A stretch of DNA of 64,000 nucleotides from Anniella stebbinsi (lineage: Eukaryota; Chordata; Lepidosauria; Squamata; Anniellidae), in assembly GCA_029215795.1 (NCBI GenBank), contig JARDYH010000003.1, forward strand, positions 68,642,109 through 68,706,108, given 5' to 3'. The notes beneath the pieces are model-generated. The model worked only from the letters and a program-made list of their open reading frames with translations, did not search any database and had not been told where the DNA came from. Shown in pieces: positions 11,101-19,588 of the stretch. Positions within the stretch are counted from its first letter, which is position 1. Every line of letters starts with the position of its first letter. The translations under genes were made by a program, and so were the position numbers.

Positions 11101-12273
11101 GCTGGAAGGGGCCTGCTGCGCAATCGCTCCCACCCTGGGAGTGCTTTCCCGAACTTTCTTCTCCTGTAGCTTCGGGCACTGGCGTTTAAAATGCCCCTCT
11201 TCTTTGCAATAATAACAGCCAGAGGGGGGGGCAGGGGTGGAAGACAGTCTGGGAGGAACTTCCCCCCCTTTCCTTTCACCCCGCACTGGCCACGGCCCGG
11301 CTCCACTCGCCTTTCCCAATGCTGCTGGAATTCCACTCCCTCCGGCGGGAGCTCCCCCTCTCTTCGGCCAAGCCGGCTTAGCTGTTTCCTTCCTCCGGTA
11401 AACTCCCATCTGATCAGCCAGCAACGCTGCTTCTCGCAGAGACGTGGGACGATGGTCATTAACTAGAGCCGCCAGCTCTTCCGGCATGGCTGCAAAAAAT
11501 TGCTCCATCGCAAACATCTCATGGTATTGGGCGGCTTTCGTAGCCCCCACTGCTTCCACCCATAAATCCAGAGATTTCTCCACTCGAGCGGCTAAAGCCA
11601 TAAATCCTTCTTGGGGCCCTGCTTTCACCGCCCGAAACTTCTGCCAGCAGTTCTCGGCAGAGAGTGCAAACCGCAGCCTCACTGTCTCTTTAAATTTTTC
11701 ATAGTCATTAGCCTCTCGCCGAGGCACAGTTCCCATTAAGTCAGCCAAATCCCCACTGACCTGAGCTCGAAGAACAGCCATCCGCTGCGCCGGATCGACC
11801 TCCTGGTCCTCACAAGCCAGCTCAAACAGGGTGAAAAAAGCTAAGACGTCCTGTCCTTCTTTGTAAGTGGGAAAAAGCTTTCTATCCAGCCGGCCGCCCT
11901 TAATCCCAGAGCGCTGCTCCTGAACCTGGAGCTGTAGTTTATAAGTCTCTGCCTGCAGCTTCACCGCCTCCAAATGCTGCCGCTGCGCCCGGCGTTGTTG
12001 CTTCATCAACTCTTTCATGGTTTGCCTCCATTCTTCCATACTTTCGTCTTGATCACTACCACTTTCACTGTCTAGTGGTGGCAACGTTAGAGAGCCCGCC
12101 ATCAAGCCCGACCCGCCCGGGCTGGGACTGGTATTAACCTCCCTTGCCGTCTCTGCAGCGGAAACTTTAGCTTCTTCCTCCAAGGTGGCCTCACTCAGCT
12201 GGGCAGTTATGAGTCCTTCATCACTTCCCCAGCCCACTGTGAGCTCTGCCGCTGTCGACGGTGTCTGTCCCAT
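8176..12273 (-). pseudogene. Gag-protease-integrase-reverse transcriptase polyprotein (Gmr1-like), ends at premature TGA
   Basis: One long frame encodes the structural and enzymatic parts of the retrotransposon. I place the start at the ATG at 12273-12271 (MGQTPST...); the 18 codons upstream come partly from the inserted hAT end. Counting residues from 12327: acidic/coiled-coil segment about 85-140; capsid about 145-310 with a SCAN-like part at 217-308; zinc knuckle C371-C374-H379-C384; protease DSGAS at 492-496; integrase zinc-binding region about 704-744 (C741, C744); integrase catalytic D774, D834 and E870, giving a D,D35E spacing; GPY/F-like KWEGPL near 1007; reverse transcriptase YLDD at 1275-1278. 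The frame stops at TGA 8178-8176 just before RNase H. Gag and Pol share one frame with no visible shift signal. The frame is otherwise remarkably intact. Confidence 0.92.
11404..11679 (-). other. SCAN-like capsid domain coding segment
   Basis: Residues about 217-308 of the frame above include the blocks CWQKFRAV, EQFFAAMPEEL and HRPTSLREAALL. The EQF-PEEL-HRP-EA pattern is characteristic of the SCAN dimerisation domain of vertebrate zinc-finger transcription factors. It is established that SCAN was domesticated from the Gag capsid of a Gmr1-like Gypsy element, so this is a retrotransposon relative of that ancestor rather than a host SCAN gene: it is continuous with a zinc knuckle, protease and pol. 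Confidence 0.85.
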
Positions 12274-12306
12274 CGTCGGTGTCCAACGCGGCCCCGGCCC
12301 GGGTGT
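12274..12306 (-). other. Gag-proximal part of the retrotransposon 5' leader
   Basis: 33 bases between the gag ATG and the hAT target site. The rest of the leader continues at 15145-15267 on the far side of the insertion. Confidence 0.75.
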
Positions 12307-12339
12307 GTTTTTATTAGGGATGTGCACTGACCCCCCGGA

Positions 12340-12445
12340 TCGGATCGGATAGCGGATCGGAATCGGACCTGGGGGGTCGGATCGGATCGGATCGGATCGG
12401 AGGCTGGTCGGATCGGATCGGACCAGATGTCCGATCCGGATCGGA
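12340..12445 (+). repeat. Left subterminal CGGAT array of family A copy 1
   Basis: Repeats of the pentamer CGGAT (as in GGATCGGATCGGATCGG). hAT transposases bind short subterminal repeats, so a binding role is plausible but inferred. Confidence 0.75.
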
Positions 12446-12495
12446 CGCCATTTTGAATGCTTTTTCCCATAGCCAAGTATTGTTTTACAAAAACG

Positions 12496-13550
12496 CCTAT
12501 AACTTTTTCATTTTTAAAGATAGAAGGATGAAACTTGGGCACATTGTAGACTGGTTAGGGGTAGTTATCTGTGAGAAATTTCAGAAAGATTGGTGCATGC
12601 ATTTTGTGGCAATTAATTTTTTAATAAATACCCAGGAATGCCTATAACTTTGTCATTTTTAAAGTTACACACATGAAACTTTGCCACATTGTAGGGGGTA
12701 CCTTGGGACCTATGTGTGTGAAATTTCAGAAACGTAGGTGCTTGTCTTGTGTGGCAATTAATTTTTAGAAAAATGGGTAGTAGTGGGGTAAATACAGTTA
12801 CGCCTCCCATTTTTTTATTTTTGAAGATACAAACAGGAAACTTGGGCACATTACAGGTACCACTTGCCTTGATATGTGTGTGAAATTTCAGAAACATTGG
12901 AGCTTTCCTTGTGTGGCAATTAATTTTTGAAACAATGAGGAAAGAAACACCTATAACTTTGTCATTTTTAAAGTTACACACATGAAACTTTGCCACATTG
13001 TAGGTGCTACCTTGGGACCCATGTGTGTGAAATTTCGGAAACGTAGGTGCTTGCCTTGTGTGGCAATTAATTTTTTAATAAATACCCAGGAATGCCTATA
13101 ACTTTGTCATTTTTAAAGTTACACACATGAACCTTTGCCACATTGTAGGCGGTACCTTGGGACCTATGTGTGTGAAATTTCGGAAACGTAGGTGCTTGCC
13201 TTGTGTGGCAATTAATTTTAGAAAAATGGGTAGTGGTGGGGTAAATACAGTTACGCCTCCCACTTTTTTATTTTTGAAGATACAAACAAGAAACATGGGC
13301 ACATTACAGGTACCACTTGGCTTGATATGTGTGTAAAATTTCAGACAGCTGGGTCCAGGCATGTGGTGGCAAGGTATTTTTGAAACAATGAGGAAAGAAA
13401 CGCCTATAACTTTTTTATTTTAAAAGTTAGAAGTCTGAACATTGCTCACTTTGTAGATGGGTTAGGGGTAGATATGTGTCAGAAATTTCAGAATTATAGG
13501 TCCAGGCATTTGATGGCTATGGAATTTTTAAATTACATGTTTCAAAAAAA
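12496..13550 (+). repeat. Left arm: seven ~150-bp tandem units in a three-unit higher-order pattern
   Basis: Units begin at 12496, 12641, 12803, 12950, 13095, 13256 and 13403, each starting CCTATAACTTT or CCTCCCA and containing a TTTTTAAAG block, an ACTTGGGCACATT or ACTTTGCCACATT block, GTGAAATTTC and GGCAATTAATTTT. Lengths run 145, 162, 147, 145, 161, 147, so the array repeats every three units (about 454 bp). Short open frames inside it are artefacts of the repeat. Confidence 0.85.
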
Positions 13551-13689
13551 TTTCTACAGAGGCCAGGTCTTCCCCTCCCGCTTCCCGCGAAGAAAAGGAA
13601 ACACTCTCTCGTCTCGATCCTTTCCTACTTTCACTTATCAAGCAGAACGGCTGAGCCTAGCTGAGTTTTGCAGCCATGCGTGCAAGGAA

Positions 13690-13830
13690 GGATCACTCTG
13701 GTCTCGATCCCTTTGATCCTTGGTAGTATCCATTACAGGGCTCGTGTCTGCTTGAGTACAAAGTGAAAAGTGAAAGTAGGAAAGGAAACACGAGCCCTGT
13801 AATGGATACTACTAGCAAGGATCAAAAGGG
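13690..13830. repeat. Central hairpin of the foldback element
   Basis: GTATCCATTACAGGGCTCGT at about 13717 is mirrored by ACGAGCCCTGTAATGGATAC at about 13790, leaving a loop of roughly 50 bases. Around it the left arm has an extra segment (about 13620-13700) that breaks exact symmetry. Confidence 0.8.
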
Positions 13831-13898
13831 ATCGAGACGAGAGAGTGTTTCCTTTTCTTCGCGGGAAGCGGGAGGGGAAGACCTGGCCTCTGTAGAAA

Positions 13899-14953
13899 TT
13901 TTTTTGAAACATGTAATTTAAAAATTCCATAGCCATCAAATGCCTGGACCTATAATTCTGAAATTTCTGACACATATCTACCCCTAACCCATCTACAAAG
14001 TGAGCAATGTTCAGACTTCTAACTTTTAAAATAAAAAAGTTATAGGCGTTTCTTTCCTCATTGTTTCAAAAATACCTTGCCACCACATGCCTGGACCCAG
14101 CTGTCTGAAATTTTACACACATATCAAGCCAAGTGGTACCTGTAATGTGCCCATGTTTCTTGTTTGTATCTTCAAAAATAAAAAAGTGGGAGGCGTAACT
14201 GTATTTACCCCACCACTACCCATTTTTCTAAAATTAATTGCCACACAAGGCAAGCACCTACGTTTCCGAAATTTCACACACATAGGTCCCAAGGTACCGC
14301 CTACAATGTGGCAAAGGTTCATGTGTGTAACTTTAAAAATGACAAAGTTATAGGCATTCCTGGGTATTTATTAAAAAATTAATTGCCACACAAGGCAAGC
14401 ACCTACGTTTCCGAAATTTCACACACATGGGTCCCAAGGTAGCACCTACAATGTGGCAAAGTTTCATGTGTGTAACTTTAAAAATGACAAAGTTATAGGT
14501 GTTTCTTTCCTCATTGTTTCAAAAATTAATTGCCACACAAGGAAAGCTCCAATGTTTCTGAAATTTCACACACATATCAAGGCAAGTGGTACCTGTAATG
14601 TGCCCAAGTTTCCTGTTTGTATCTTCAAAAATAAAAAAATGGGAGGCGTAACTGTATTTACCCCACTACTACCCATTTTTCTAAAAATTAATTGCCACAC
14701 AAGACAAGCACCTACGTTTCTGAAATTTCACACACATAGGTCCCAAGGTACCCCCTACAATGTGGCAAAGTTTCATGTGTGTAACTTTAAAAATGACAAA
14801 GTTATAGGCATTCCTGGGTATTTATTAAAAAATTAATTGCCACAAAATGCATGCACCAATCTTTCTGAAATTTCTCACAGATAACTACCCCTAACCAGTC
14901 TACAATGTGCCCAAGTTTCATCCTTCTATCTTTAAAAATGAAAAAGTTATAGG
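13899..14953 (-). repeat. Right arm: mirror copy of the seven tandem units
   Basis: The reverse complement of 12496-13550, with matching coordinates summing to 27449 across the whole arm. No differences were seen in the sections I compared by eye. Confidence 0.85.
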
Positions 14954-15002
14954 CGTTTTTGTAAAACAATACTTGGCTATGGGAAAAAGCATTCAAAATG
15001 GC

Positions 15003-15125
15003 GTCCGATCCGGATCGGACCTCATCGGATCGGATCGGATCGGATCGGAGGTTGTCCGGATCGGATCGGATTTTCCCGATTTTGGGTCGGATCGGATTCG
15101 GATCGTGGATCGGATCCGATCCGAT
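15003..15125 (+). repeat. Right subterminal CGGAT array of family A copy 1
   Basis: CGGAT pentamers in the same plus-strand orientation as the left array, not inverted. The last part (TCGGATCGTGGATCGG...) is shared with the right end of family A copy 2. Confidence 0.75.
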
Positions 15126-15144
15126 GCACACCCCTAGTTTTTAT

Positions 15145-15267
15145 CTCCCGGCATCTCTAACACTCCCTAGTCGGTTTAAGGAAGCCTCCCAGAATTTATA
15201 CCCAAATCAGTAACTGTTCTCACCGTTATTTCTCAAGCTTGGCTCATAGATCCCACCGCTGTGGCTA
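15145..15267 (-). other. LTR-proximal part of the retrotransposon leader; primer site not assigned
   Basis: On the element's strand the leader begins TAGCCACAGCGGTGGGATCT directly after the 5' LTR. A canonical primer-binding site would normally start TGG within a few bases; the first TGG is 12 bases in. I therefore leave the primer tRNA unassigned. Confidence 0.5.
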
Positions 15268-15938
15268 TGTCAAGGAAACATAAACCATGTTCCCCTGTCG
15301 TGGCGGACAAACCCCGTCCCGCCACCCGGTTCCCCAGCCAAAGCTGGCTTGAGCCAACGCCTGAAATAACCACACAGCAATTAAGGACCAAAGCAAGTTT
15401 ATTTACACACTATCCTAAGTTAAGGCCTTGGTCAAAGCAGGAAAGGGTTGGTAGGAGAAGGGAGCAAGGGGGGGGTGAGGGGAATTGAGGTAGGTGAGGT
15501 TAGCAGCACAAAAAAGGCACAAGCAATAAAACAATTAGCATTCCCCACCAATTAGGCACACTCTTAACAGTGTCAAGCGATCTTAAACCGAGTAGGCTTG
15601 TAAAACAATAAAAACTCTATCTAACACCCGGCTCGATCCAGCCAGATGAAGATCACCTCTTCACCGTGCCCAGGTCCGAAGAGAGATGAACCACCCGTCT
15701 CAGGCTTTCGTTTATCAGCCACTCACTCCTTAGCCCCCCGCCCTTGCACAGCCTGGGAACGAAACCCTCCCTAACGGTTTTCAGCTGAAAGTCATTAAGC
15801 CCTCGCTCGTTAGCCGAGCACCTGCCTTTCTCGGCTGGTACTAAAGAGATAAGTAGCTCAGAAATATGTCAACAAATGAGCACATCCTCCTCCCTCCTCT
15901 GGAAGCGCCAAGGCCCCCAGAAACCCATGTCCTTCACA
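15268..15938 (-). repeat. 5' LTR of the Gmr1-like element
   Basis: 671 bp, partner of 6929-7599. It ends CA followed by the AAAAA duplication. It should contain the element's promoter, but I see no convincing TATA box. Confidence 0.93.
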
Positions 15939-15943
15939 AAAAA

Positions 15944-17204
15944 CATTGTGTGCAGTATTAGAGTCAGGTTCTTCATAACTTTGGCCCCTACATAGAACAT
16001 TAGCCTCTGGTTGGGTTACAAGGCATAAAAGGGCACATCGACATAAAAGGGTCTGACAGATGGGAATAACTAAAAGCGGAAATCAATTGGTGGATGGCTT
16101 TGGGAAGCCCACAGGCAGAACATGAGGCCAATAGCCCATCCCCACTGTTATTCCCCAGCAACTGCTGCCTCTGTTTCTGGAGGTGGCACGTAGCTTTCAA
16201 TAGGGATTGGTGAATTTGTCAGATTTACTTTCTGCTGCATTCAAATGTTTTAAAATCTCGAGTTGTTCTGGTGTTGAATATGAAGAAATTTTCAAATGAT
16301 GGTCAATTCTTATAAAAAAAAACCCAACCAAAATGAATTCTTCGCCCATCTACATCAGCAAACTTTAACAGGTACATAGAGCGGACCACGATGTACCTGC
16401 CTGTCATGTAGCTATTAAAGTTGTGGAGACTGCCAGAAAAAAAGAGGTAGCATCCCTAATACAGCATCACAAGCATCGTTGAATAGAGGGGAATTCAAAG
16501 CTGGACTTCTAAAAGATAAGCATTGAAAGCCCTATGCCTGGATGGATGAAACTGCCTATATTGATTTCTCCAACATTTAATTTAATTTAATTTCAACTTC
16601 TTTCCATCCTAAATACGAAAAAATGTGCATTTTGGGAAATTCTTATACCCTCCCTGTCCAAACTGAAACAAGATTCTCACTGATCTCTAGCTATCATAAT
16701 TTTGGCTTTTGGGCATTGAGTGCCCATAGCTTTGTATTTCAGGTTTAGTGTTTTCAGAATATAGCTTAATTGATTTTTTAAAAAAAATACTTTAATGGTC
16801 ATATCTGTAGCATTCATAATCCTAAAACTGAATTTCATGGATTCAGATGGTGAACAGCTTGCTGAATCTACACTTCTGCTTCCCTCCAGCCTGAGTCTTC
16901 TTGTGCCTGTTATGACAAATTTGCCACTTGGCTCCATAGAGATTTCCTGCTCCTCATGAACTAGGAGGGCAACTTCTGCTTTGCCCCTTCACCCCAAAAG
17001 GAAATGCACCACCACAAAGAAGATCAAGGGGACAGAGATTTGCATAAAACTTCCAGGTGCTAATTTATATGCATAGATATGCATTTATAAATATTACTAT
17101 AATTTAAATAGAAATGCAATGCATCTCATTATGGTGGAAAAGTCTGTGAGCTACTTGCCTGCTGTCCAGGTGCAAATTGTTGATGAGCATCTGCCCTCCC
17201 TTCT
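15944..17204. other. AT-rich stretch, nothing recognised
   Basis: Right flank of the retrotransposon. Short frames only, no domain or repeat family recognised. Confidence 0.5.
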
Positions 17205-17310
17205 TCTGATGTGTTATCTTTAAATTGGAGTTGGGCTGGACAGGCCTTCCAACAGAGGATTGTCCTCTGACAGAGGTCTGAAGTAGGACACATGGACACC
17301 CTATAATGAA
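17205..17310 (-). repeat. Dispersed repeat, copy 1 of a small family
   Basis: The sequence (ATCTTTAAATTGGAG...GGACAGGCC...GAGGATTGTCCTCTG...ACACATGGACACCCTA) resembles 21410-21530 in the same orientation and 26235-26330 in the opposite orientation. Identity unknown; the CACCCTA end hints at a hAT-type MITE. Confidence 0.45.
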
Positions 17311-17660
17311 TATTTGTCCTTTTCTCACAGCAGGGTTCACTTCTTCACTATATTTCTTAGGCCCAAAGCCTCCTTTAGATTTGACATGGAATACTCACTT
17401 AACCATTTCCCACTACTGCATGCGGCAAAGTTCTTTACCATCTCCTAGCAAACAGTCATTCAGCAAGGTATGGCAAATATCATCCTCACTTCTGCCAGCT
17501 CACTCAGAAGAAATTGTGCCGTACAATAATGATAGGGGAATGTCCCGCTAATGGTGATTGATTCATGTGAAAAGGAGCCTTCAAACTCATAGCAGCTCAA
17601 ATCGTAATGGATTGACAATTGTGAGAGGTTTTTGTGAATGTATGGAAATTCACAACATTG

Positions 17661-17858
17661 GGCCAGGGCGGAGCATGGTGCAGTAGCAATGGCCACGTTT
17701 TGCATGCAGAAGCTCCTAGGCTCAATTCCTGGCATCTCCAGTTTAAAAAAAGACCTCTGCCAGAAGCCCTGGAGAACTGATGCTAGGCAGAGGAGATAAT
17801 ACTGAGCTGGATGAACAAATTATCTGATATGAGGCAGCTTCCTTTATTCTTCCTATAG
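17661..17858 (+). repeat. tRNA-derived SINE, sense copy
   Basis: A tRNA-like head contains a degenerate box A region and a box B-like GGCTCAATTCC, with TTTTGCATGCAGAAG between. The body carries CTCTGCCAGAAGCCCTGGAG and AATACTGAGCTGGATGAAC, and the tail ATGAGGCAGCTTCCTTTATT. I recognise this arrangement from squamate SINEs. The copy is mutated, so internal polymerase III promoter activity is doubtful. Confidence 0.75.
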
Positions 17859-18336
17859 GTTTTCCCCTTTTTCCTGAGGGTTCTAATTGTGATGTACTAC
17901 ACTTATGTTTTTGCACTGCCTCTTAGGAACTGTAGTGATTGTTCTGTAGAGGCTGGGGAAGGCAACAAGTTTCCTAGACAACCATTCAACCTTTGCTTCT
18001 ACATATCTAATGTGCTGGGGTATATTGTGGTGTTGGGGAATCTGCTTGGGCACAATCTCATCTGCAGAGACCACCTCCCCCCCATCCCAATTTAGCAAGG
18101 CTCAAGGTAGCCAGAGATATAATATCCTCCCCCGCCCTCCTAACCACAAGCACAAGGGTGAGTAAACAAAGCAATCTTCAAAACACACACACACACATTC
18201 TACTGAATTAAAAAGACTGGACTAACGAAGGCCTGGAGGGGGGGGGACTCAAACAAATATGCTTTGTTCCTGTAGTCAAATAGAAAAAAAGAGAGGGACT
18301 GGAGTAAACTGTACTAGTGCTCAAAATCTAGAATGT

Positions 18337-18344
18337 GTGTGTGA

Positions 18345-18389
<45 letters not shown>

Positions 18390-18390
18390 C
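18337..18390 (+). repeat. (TG)n / (TGCG)n microsatellite
   Basis: Alternating GTGTGT followed by CGTGCGTGCGTG. A short (CA)n tract also lies at about 18183-18197. Confidence 0.9.
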
Positions 18391-18982
18391 TGGAAATCAC
18401 AGCCCTCACGTCTTCCACTCAAATGTCTCTCCACTTTGAGGACTGTGGGGAGCATCCCTAAATTTTAACAGTTCTCACCAGGTATCTGCCAACCAATTTC
18501 AAAGGCAGCTCACTCATTTCAGTGCTATTCGCTGGGAAAGTCTCCAGCATCAGGACCTCTGAAATAAGCAGGGGTTGAAGAAGATTGTAGGTTCTGCTTC
18601 TATCATATTTCAATACAGCTTATAGAAAATAAATTCCCTGGGCATTTTTCCTTTGAAGGCAGCATAACATTATATATTAATGGATATGGGTGGGGTTTTG
18701 TTTTGTGGTTGTTGGGGGTTTTATTTTGTTTTTTTTTGTAAATTTAGAATTTGAATATTCCTTTTTTCCTCTAAGATCCCAATAAAGCTTATGAAAACTT
18801 CTGTTACTCTCGGCCTTTTCAAAATCAATTTTTTGACACCTAACTCAAGCAATGTTTTTAGATAAGATGTCAATAGACACCAAAATAGGTCATGCACACT
18901 GTGGACGCTGGGTAAAATGTACACATTAGCTGAATTAACACGCCAGAGTGTCAATCATTCTCTCTGCACCACATTTTGAAAT
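18391..18982. other. No recognised feature
   Basis: AT-rich with T runs near 18725-18740. No gene or repeat family seen. Confidence 0.45.
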
Positions 18983-18986
18983 GTCT

Positions 18987-19018
<32 letters not shown>

Positions 19019-19022
19019 TTCT

Positions 19023-19065
<43 letters not shown>
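18983..19065 (+). repeat. (CTT)n followed by pure (CTG)13
   Basis: Interrupted CTT triplets run to 19026 and then thirteen uninterrupted CTG triplets run 19027-19065. No gene is visible around it. Confidence 0.95.
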
Positions 19066-19067
<2 letters not shown>

Positions 19068-19145
19068 TATTTATTTATAGTACTTTAAATCACCCAATAA
19101 CTGAAGTTCTCTGGGCGGTGTACAAAATGCATTAAAAACGCTAAA
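19066..19145 (-). repeat. LINE 3' tail (L2/CR1-type), minus orientation
   Basis: TTTATTTATTTATAG is followed by CACCCAATAACTGAAGTTCTCTGGGCGGTGTACAAAA. The GGCGGTnTACAAA block with an AAAT-type tail, read on the minus strand, is typical of 3' ends of L2-like LINEs in reptiles. A similar tail occurs at 29.73, 46.83 and 55.3 kb. Confidence 0.6.
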
Positions 19146-19290
19146 TAAATTTTGATGTAAGCAATTTCCTGGCATGCCTGTGTGACACATATGAAAAATA
19201 AATAAATACATCTGAACCCATAACATTAGTTGTGCAGTCATCACTGAGACACTTGCAAAGAACAACTGCAAAACAAAACCCACTTGGGCA

Positions 19291-19431
19291 GGATCTACTC
19301 TGCTGTTTTAAAGCACTTTAAAGTGCTTTATAACAGTACTGACAACTGTTGGGGCCCAGGACACACTCCAAAATAGTTGTCGCTACTGTTATAAAGCACT
19401 TTAAAGCGCTTTAAAGCAGCAGTGTAGATCC
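19291..19431. repeat. Palindromic TTTAAAGC-rich MITE
   Basis: GGATCTAC...GTAGATCC ends with AAAGCACTTTAAAGTGCTTTATAACAGT mirrored by ACTGTTATAAAGCACTTTAAAGCGCTTTAAAGC (given in two short overlapping pieces; arms about 45 bp). The middle GACAACTGTTGGGGCCCAGG recurs at 28.48 and 51.85 kb. Confidence 0.65.
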
Positions 19432-19553
19432 GCCCTTGGTCAGTCATTCAGTGCTGATAAAGCCATTAATTAAAAAGATGGTTGTAGTGCCCAGTAGCTT
19501 TATTAATGCTTCCAGGAAAGTTTGCTAATTTTTGCAGTTTCTTTATCTGAAGC

Positions 19554-19554
<1 letters not shown>

Positions 19555-19584
<30 letters not shown>
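19555..19584 (+). repeat. (GAT)10 microsatellite
   Basis: Uninterrupted GAT/ATG triplets. Confidence 0.9.

Positions 19585-19588
<4 letters not shown>

Larger units (their letters stand above)
12307..15144. mobile_element. Foldback hAT-type non-autonomous element, family A copy 1, with 8-bp target duplication
   Basis: The element is 12315-15136. Its ends are TAGGGATGTGCA and TGCACACCCCTA, a 12-bp inverted pair with one mismatch. GTTTTTAT flanks both sides (12307-12314 and 15137-15144), an 8-bp duplication typical of hAT transposition. CGGAT-rich subterminal arrays lie at about 12340-12445 and 15003-15125. The body is a giant palindrome: arms of about 1.1-1.3 kb mirror each other around 13724-13725, collinear and essentially identical over 12453-13590 versus 13859-14996. 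No transposase is encoded. It sits in the leader of the Gmr1-like retrotransposon, so it inserted later. Confidence 0.9.
6924..15943 (-). mobile_element. Gmr1-like Ty3/Gypsy LTR retrotransposon, nearly complete, interrupted by a hAT element
   Basis: Two 671-bp direct repeats (6929-7599 and 15268-15938) with TG...CA ends flank a minus-strand Gag-Pol region, and AAAAA lies immediately outside both (6924-6928 and 15939-15943) as a 5-bp target duplication. Excluding the nested element and its duplication, the retrotransposon is about 6.2 kb. The pol domains run protease, integrase, reverse transcriptase, RNase H. This order is typical of Ty1/Copia but the sequences are Ty3/Gypsy-like, which is the known signature of the Gmr1 lineage of deuterostome elements. 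No env-like frame is present. Two lesions are visible: an in-frame TGA between reverse transcriptase and RNase H, and the 2.8-kb insertion in the leader. The near-identical LTRs indicate recent insertion. Confidence 0.93.

Noticed and set aside
10752..11459. 235-codon minus-strand frame inside gag
   Set aside because: Shadow of the Gag-Pol frame in another phase; no domain.
11404..11679. Host SCAN zinc-finger gene
   Set aside because: The SCAN-like part is continuous with a retrotransposon zinc knuckle, protease and pol, and is bounded by LTRs. No C2H2 finger array is present.
12613..14836. Identical 88- and 127-codon frames on opposite strands in the two arms
   Set aside because: They mirror the palindrome. 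Unit lengths of 145 bp are not multiples of three, so the frame is not maintained across the array; their similarity comes from DNA repetition, not coding constraint.
12340..15125. CRISPR-like array or bacterial contamination suggested by regular repeats
   Set aside because: Repeats are ~150 bp units or CGGAT pentamers without spacers, inside an element with eukaryotic hAT hallmarks.
17661..17750. tRNA gene candidate
   Set aside because: Box B-like sequence and tRNA-like head belong to a SINE; the acceptor stem and anticodon arm cannot be paired convincingly.
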